64,000 nucleotides of DNA from Streptomyces sp. SCUT-3 (GTDB taxonomy: Bacteria > Actinomycetota > Actinomycetes > Streptomycetales > Streptomycetaceae). The stretch is taken from contig NZ_CP046907.1 of the NCBI RefSeq assembly GCF_014083985.1, forward strand, positions 3,696,501 through 3,760,500, read 5' to 3'. The notes below the pieces were generated by a model, which worked only from the letters and a program-made list of their open reading frames with translations, did no database searches and was not told where the DNA came from. Below are positions 60,737 through 64,000 of the stretch, piece after piece (position 1 is the first letter of the stretch; each line of letters starts with the position of its first letter). The translations under genes were made by a program, and so were the position numbers.

Positions 60737-61642
60737 ATGAGGAGCAGCAACCCGGTCTTCTCGCGGCGGGGCTTCAGCCGCGACGACAACGCCTACGCGG
60801 GGTTCAACGCCCAGCAGCAGCCGGCCGGCAACCCGTACGCCGCCCAGCAGCCGGGCGGGAACCCCTACGCGCAGGGGCCGGTGGCCGGCAACCCCTACGC
60901 CGCCCAGCAGCCCCTCACCCCCGATCAGATGCAGCAGATGTACCAGGCCCCGTCCGCGGGCCCGGTGCAGACCGGTCGGATGACCATCGACGACGTCGTC
61001 ATGCGCACCGCGACGACGCTCGGTCTGGTGATCGTCGGCGCGGTCGTGGGCTGGTTCGTCCTGCCCGTCAGCGAGCAGAGCTACGGCATCGCCGTCGGCG
61101 CCGCCCTGGCGGCGATGGTGCTGGCCCTGTGGCAGTCCTTCGCCCGCAAGCCGATGCCCGCGGTGATCCTGGCCTACGCGGCCCTCGAGGGCGTCTTCCT
61201 GGGCGTGCTCAGCAAGCTGTTCAACTACCAGTTCCCCGGCGCCCCGGTGCAGGCCGTCCTGGGCACCATGGCGGTCTTCGTGGCCATGCTGATCGCCTAC
61301 AAGACCAGGCTGATCCGGGTGAACCGCCGGTTCGTCGGCGTCGTCATGGCCGCGGCCATGGGCTTCGTCCTGCTGATGGCGGTCAACCTGCTCTTCGCCG
61401 TCTTCGGCGGCGGCGACGGCCTGGGCCTGCGCTCGGGCGCCCTGGGCATCGTCTTCGGCATCATCGGCGTCGTCCTGGGCGCAGCCTTCCTGGCGATGGA
61501 CTTCAAGCAGGTCGAGGACGGCGTGCAGTACGGCGCCCCGCGCAACGAGGCGTGGCTGGCGGCCTTCGGCCTGACCCTCACCCTGGTGTGGATCTACCTG
61601 GAGCTGCTGCGCCTGATCTCGATCCTGCGCGGCGACGACTGA
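60737..61642 (+). CDS. Bax inhibitor-1/YccA family membrane protein
   Basis: The 301-residue protein has a cytosolic N-terminus rich in NPYAAQQP repeats (residues 30-65), followed by seven hydrophobic segments starting at VVMRTATTLGLVIVGAVVGW, with the family signature region VILAYAALEGVFLGVLSKLF and an acidic D near the C-terminus (AMDFKQVEDGV). Bacterial members of this TMBIM family are proposed calcium/proton leak channels or FtsH modulators. TTGGAGGAG precedes the ATG. It ends on a strong terminator. Confidence 0.92.
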   Translation: MRSSNPVFSRRGFSRDDNAYAGFNAQQQPAGNPYAAQQPGGNPYAQGPVAGNPYAAQQPLTPDQMQQMYQAPSAGPVQTGRMTIDDVVMRTATTLGLVIVGAVVGWFVLPVSEQSYGIAVGAALAAMVLALWQSFARKPMPAVILAYAALEGVFLGVLSKLFNYQFPGAPVQAVLGTMAVFVAMLIAYKTRLIRVNRRFVGVVMAAAMGFVLLMAVNLLFAVFGGGDGLGLRSGALGIVFGIIGVVLGAAFLAMDFKQVEDGVQYGAPRNEAWLAAFGLTLTLVWIYLELLRLISILRGDD

Positions 61643-61664
61643 CCCACGCCCGCACGGGCGGCCG

Positions 61665-61703
61665 CCGGGGCCCGCGGAAGCGCACAGCTTCCGCGGGCCC
61701 CGG
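61665..61703 (+). terminator. Classical intrinsic terminator after the YccA-like gene
   Basis: 17-bp perfect stem (61665-61681 with 61687-61703), loop GCACA, followed by CCCTTTTT (a genuine T tract, rare in this window). Confidence 0.93.
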
Positions 61704-61740
61704 CCCTTTTTCCGGCGTGTGCGCGCACTACGCTCGTCGC

Positions 61741-62115
61741 ATGACCGACTGCACGCCCCTGCTGGACGCCGTCGACCGGATCGCCGACCGCTTCCGCTCC
61801 CTCCCGCAGAGCAGGCTGCTCGCCGCGGCGGACGGGGGCGGCGCGAGCAGGGCCGCCCTCGGACTGGAACTCGCCCGCACGCTGGCCGCCTCGGCCCAGC
61901 GGGAGGAGTTCCCGGGGGCCGAGCCCCGGCGGATCCCGGACCTGGGCGTGTTCGCGATCGGCGACCAGATCGCGGTGGCCGGCCACGACCTCGCCGCGGC
62001 GCTCGCGGCCGGCGGCGGCCGCGAGGGTGCGTCGCCGGGAGAGGCGTCCCGGGAGGACGTGCTCCAGGAGGCGCTGCGGGCCGTCGCGGAGACGACCCGG
62101 CGCTGCGGACTGTGA
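61741..62115 (+). CDS. Conserved hypothetical small protein
   Basis: The 124-residue cytosolic protein is helical and Ala/Arg-rich (CTPLLDAVDRIADRFRSLPQSRLL, ALGLELARTLAASAQR, DLGVFAIGDQIAVAGHDLAAAL). Codon usage fits a real gene. No motif of known function is seen. Its stop codon lies inside the first unit of a 17-bp tandem repeat. Confidence 0.75.
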   Translation: MTDCTPLLDAVDRIADRFRSLPQSRLLAAADGGGASRAALGLELARTLAASAQREEFPGAEPRRIPDLGVFAIGDQIAVAGHDLAAALAAGGGREGASPGEASREDVLQEALRAVAETTRRCGL

Positions 62116-62171
62116 ACCGCTGCGGACTGTGAACCGCCGCGAACGGTGAACCGCCGCGGACGGTGAACGGA
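62105..62171 (+). repeat. 17-bp tandem repeat over the 3' end of the hypothetical gene
   Basis: Units beginning GCGGACTGTGAACCGCT, GCGGACTGTGAACCGCC, GCGAACGGTGAACCGCC and GCGGACGGTGAACGG run in tandem from about 62105; the stop codon of the gene is in unit 1. Recent slippage of the 3' end. Confidence 0.75.
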
Positions 62172-62260
62172 ACGGGCCGCGCCCGGTGGGGGCGCGGCCG
62201 CGTCGGCACCGGGCACGGCCCGGGCGGGTGCGGGAAGGCCTTTCCCGGCCCCGGTGGGCC

Positions 62261-63094
62261 TCAGAAGGAGGCGACCACCCGGTCGGCGAGGACGTAGACG
62301 TTCTCGCCGACCTCGTCGCTTCCGTCGCTCCCGCCGCCGAGGTCGAAGGTGAGCGCGTACGCGCCGCCGACGGCCGAGCCGCCGAGCAGCACGGGCGAGC
62401 CGCCGGCCCGCAGCGACTCGATCAGCCGACCGGTCGCACGGCTGTCGCCGGGGGTCAGGCACAGGGTGGTGCCGTCCTCGAAGGCGTACACGTCCAGGGT
62501 GCCGAGCGGGCCGGGGCGGACGTCGGTCAGCGGGATGCGCTCCTCGGCCAGCAGGGCCATGCGCTCGGTGGTGCCGGCCGGGTCGGCGACGGTGGGGGAG
62601 GGGACGAAGTCCGGGTCGGAGGGGTGGCTGCGTCCCGCCGGGCGGCCGGCCACGGCCTCGCCGGCGGCCGCGCGCAGGGCCTCCCCCAGCCACTCCTCGG
62701 AGTCGCGGGCCGGGTCGGCGCCGTCCGGGCCGTCATCGAGGCCGACCAGGTCGGCCGGGCGGGGCCGGAACGGCGACAGCTCCACGTCCGTGCGGCCGTC
62801 GAGGAGGGGGGCGTCCGCGGCCTCGCGGGCCTCCTGGGCGGCCCAGAAGGCCCGGGCCTCGGCGAGTTCGCGCTCCCGTTCGTCGGCCAGCGCGGCTGCC
62901 ACGGCGGTGCGTATCGCGTCGGAGTCGGCGGCGGAGCGGGCGGCGGGGATGCGTCCGGCGCCGGCCAGGGCCAGCTCGGCGCGGAGCGCGGCGATCTCGC
63001 GCCGGGTCCCGCGGAGGCCGGCCAGCGCGCAGGCGCCCGCGCCGACGGCGGCACCGGTGAGGAGCAGCAGCGGGACGAGGACGGTAGCGGTCAC
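62261..63094 (-). CDS. Membrane-anchored protein of unknown function
   Basis: The 277-residue protein has an N-terminal transmembrane helix (ATVLVPLLLLTGAAVGAGACAL), a coiled coil (REIAALRAELALAG to REAADAP), a linker, and a C-terminal globular beta-rich domain (GTLDVYAFEDGTTLCLTPGD to SAVGGAYALTFDLGG). GTG at 63094 is preceded by AGGAGA 4-9 nt upstream. Probably tethered with its globular domain on one side of the membrane; no function assigned. Confidence 0.75.
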   Translation of the reverse strand: MTATVLVPLLLLTGAAVGAGACALAGLRGTRREIAALRAELALAGAGRIPAARSAADSDAIRTAVAAALADERERELAEARAFWAAQEAREAADAPLLDGRTDVELSPFRPRPADLVGLDDGPDGADPARDSEEWLGEALRAAAGEAVAGRPAGRSHPSDPDFVPSPTVADPAGTTERMALLAEERIPLTDVRPGPLGTLDVYAFEDGTTLCLTPGDSRATGRLIESLRAGGSPVLLGGSAVGGAYALTFDLGGGSDGSDEVGENVYVLADRVVASF

Positions 63095-63252
63095 GGGGTC
63101 TCTCCTGACGATCAGCCTTCGCACGAAGGACAGACGTGTCCCTACAGGCTGCCTCAGAATCCATGGCGCAGTCAGTGTGCTACGTCACGAAAGGGGTGTT
63201 TGTCCTTTTCGTGACTCACTCGTGTCCCTGCCCTGACCTGGGAAAAGACGAA

Positions 63253-63283
63253 ACCCCCGGGACGTAAATCACATCCCGGGGGT
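63253..63283 (-). terminator. Terminator downstream of the thiolase gene
   Basis: ACCCCCGGGA (63253-63262) pairs perfectly with TCCCGGGGGT (63274-63283); on the minus strand it is followed by TTTCGTCTTTT. It ends the thiolase transcript. Confidence 0.9.
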
Positions 63284-63317
63284 GTTTACCGTCCGTGAGG
63301 GACGGGTACTGCGAGCG

Positions 63318-64000
63318 TCAGCTCAGGCGCTCGACGACCATCGCCATGCCCTGGCCGCCGCCCACGCACATCGTCTCCAGGCCGAACTGCTTGTCGTGCC
63401 ACTGGAGGGAGTTGATCAGGGTGGTGGTGATCCGGGCGCCGGTCATGCCGAACGGGTGGCCGACCGCGATGGCGCCGCCGTTGACGTTCAGCCGGTCGAT
63501 GTCGATGCCCAGGTCGCGGTAGGACGGGATGACCTGGGCGGCGAACGCCTCGTTGATCTCGACCAGGTCGATGTCGCCGATGCTCAGCCCGGCGCGCTTC
63601 AGCGCCTGCTTGGAGGCCTCGACCGGGCCGTAGCCCATGATCTCGGGGGACAGGCCGGACACGCCGGTGGAGACGATCCGGGCGAGCGGGGTGAGGCCGA
63701 GCTCGCGGGCCTTGGTGTCGGACATGATCACCAGGGCGGCGGCGCCGTCGTTGAGGGGGCAGCAGTTGCCCGCGGTGACGGTGCCGTCGGGGCGGAAGAC
63801 CGGCTTCAGGCCGGAGACGCCGTCCAGCGTCACGCCCGCGCGCGGGCCGTCGTCCTTGCTGACCACGGTGCCGTCCGGGGTGGTGACCGGGGTGATCTCC
63901 CGCTCCCAGAAGCCGTCGGCGATGGCCTTCTCGGCCAGGTTCTGCGAGCGGACGGCGAACTCGTCCTGCTCGGCGCGGGTGACGCCCTTGAGCGCGGCCA
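63318..64000 (-). CDS. Partial: acetyl-CoA acetyltransferase (thiolase), C-terminal part
   Basis: The frame runs to the right edge, so the N-terminal half with the first catalytic Cys is outside the window. Seen here are the thiolase C-terminal motifs: EINEAFAAQ (about 63560), [19 protein letters not shown] with the catalytic His, and [19 protein letters not shown] with the second Cys. It condenses or cleaves acyl-CoAs (beta-oxidation, ketogenic or polyhydroxybutyrate routes). By recalled synteny it corresponds to SCO3079. A terminator follows. Confidence 0.95.
   Translation of the reverse strand, partial: AALKGVTRAEQDEFAVRSQNLAEKAIADGFWEREITPVTTPDGTVVSKDDGPRAGVTLDGVSGLKPVFRPDGTVTAGNCCPLNDGAAALVIMSDTKARELGLTPLARIVSTGVSGLSPEIMGYGPVEASKQALKRAGLSIGDIDLVEINEAFAAQVIPSYRDLGIDIDRLNVNGGAIAVGHPFGMTGARITTTLINSLQWHDKQFGLETMCVGGGQGMAMVVERLS

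Noticed and set aside
60489-60760. tRNA gene as an integration site of a mobile element
   Set aside because: No integrase, excisionase or repeated tRNA 3' end was found nearby; the adjacent genes are backbone genes.

Overview
The window is a high-GC (about 72-73% by eye) chromosomal segment of a Streptomyces. Supporting signs are strong G/C at third codon positions, GTG and TTG starts, GTGA/ATGA gene overlaps, a sortase signal of the LAETG type, Scr1/DUF397 and DUF6479 families, and a tRNA-Leu with a UAA anticodon (bldA) at 60489-60572. From memory of S. coelicolor, the backbone (thiolase, Bax-inhibitor protein, ABC pair, cfa, ndh, ppx, DUF501, divIC, eno, two rpf genes, P450, mazG, lipoprotein, mfd, ppc) follows the SCO3079-SCO3127 interval in reverse order; this was recalled, not searched.

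Layout. 1-5.7 kb: 3' part of a cell-wall-anchored collagen-like repeat protein, PEP carboxylase on the minus strand, and an orphan NarL-type histidine kinase. 5.8-12.7 kb is the accessory core: an XRE/ImmA metalloprotease regulator coupled to a PIN-like protein (with a TTA codon), a deaminase toxin overlapped with a SUKH-3 immunity protein, a degenerate WHH nuclease fused to a SUKH domain, and a 902-residue protein joining an Imm35/YrhB-like head, a long proline-rich tract, a deaminase and a SUKH-4 domain. 13-20 kb: coiled-coil protein, DHA2 exporter, mfd. 20-24.4 kb: a decayed Scr1/DUF397 pair, a 10-bp-periodic repeat array, then an RHH (HicB-like) regulator, a DUF4097 protein and a DrrAB-type ABC exporter. 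24.8-29 kb: two convergent TTG-start secreted proteins, one with FG-GAP repeats. 29-41 kb: class V aminotransferase, DUF4190/DUF4352 protein, a solitary M+S-like DNA methylase with a non-canonical motif IV, a Ser/Thr kinase and an HNH/Excalibur lipoprotein that each carry an apparent single-base frame break, a SurA-like lipoprotein, mazG, DUF6479, endonuclease V. 41.3-45.3 kb: a DUF559/AbiEi-like gene between two 76-bp direct repeats, a P450, and a serine hydrolase with a TTA codon in its signal peptide. 45.5-50.5 kb: two Rpf cell-wall hydrolases, each behind its own ydaO-type cyclic-di-AMP riboswitch, then eno and divIC. 50.5-56.5 kb: DUF501, ppx, a YefM/RelE pair, ndh behind a Rex-like operator, and a cyclopropane-fatty-acid-synthase-like gene. 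56.6-64 kb: MacB/FtsX-type ABC pair, bldA, YccA-like protein, two small hypotheticals and a partial thiolase.

How it hangs together. The housekeeping part combines central carbon metabolism (ppc, eno), respiration (ndh), DNA repair (mfd, nfi, mazG), division (divIC) and peptidoglycan remodelling (rpf genes, serine hydrolase). Two developmental or second-messenger controls are visible: c-di-AMP on the rpf genes, and bldA on the two TTA-containing genes I found. The accessory part is dominated by toxin-immunity and toxin-antitoxin-like modules. None of the deaminase, nuclease or SUKH proteins carries a visible secretion signal, so they look like an intracellular conflict or defence island rather than exported toxins.
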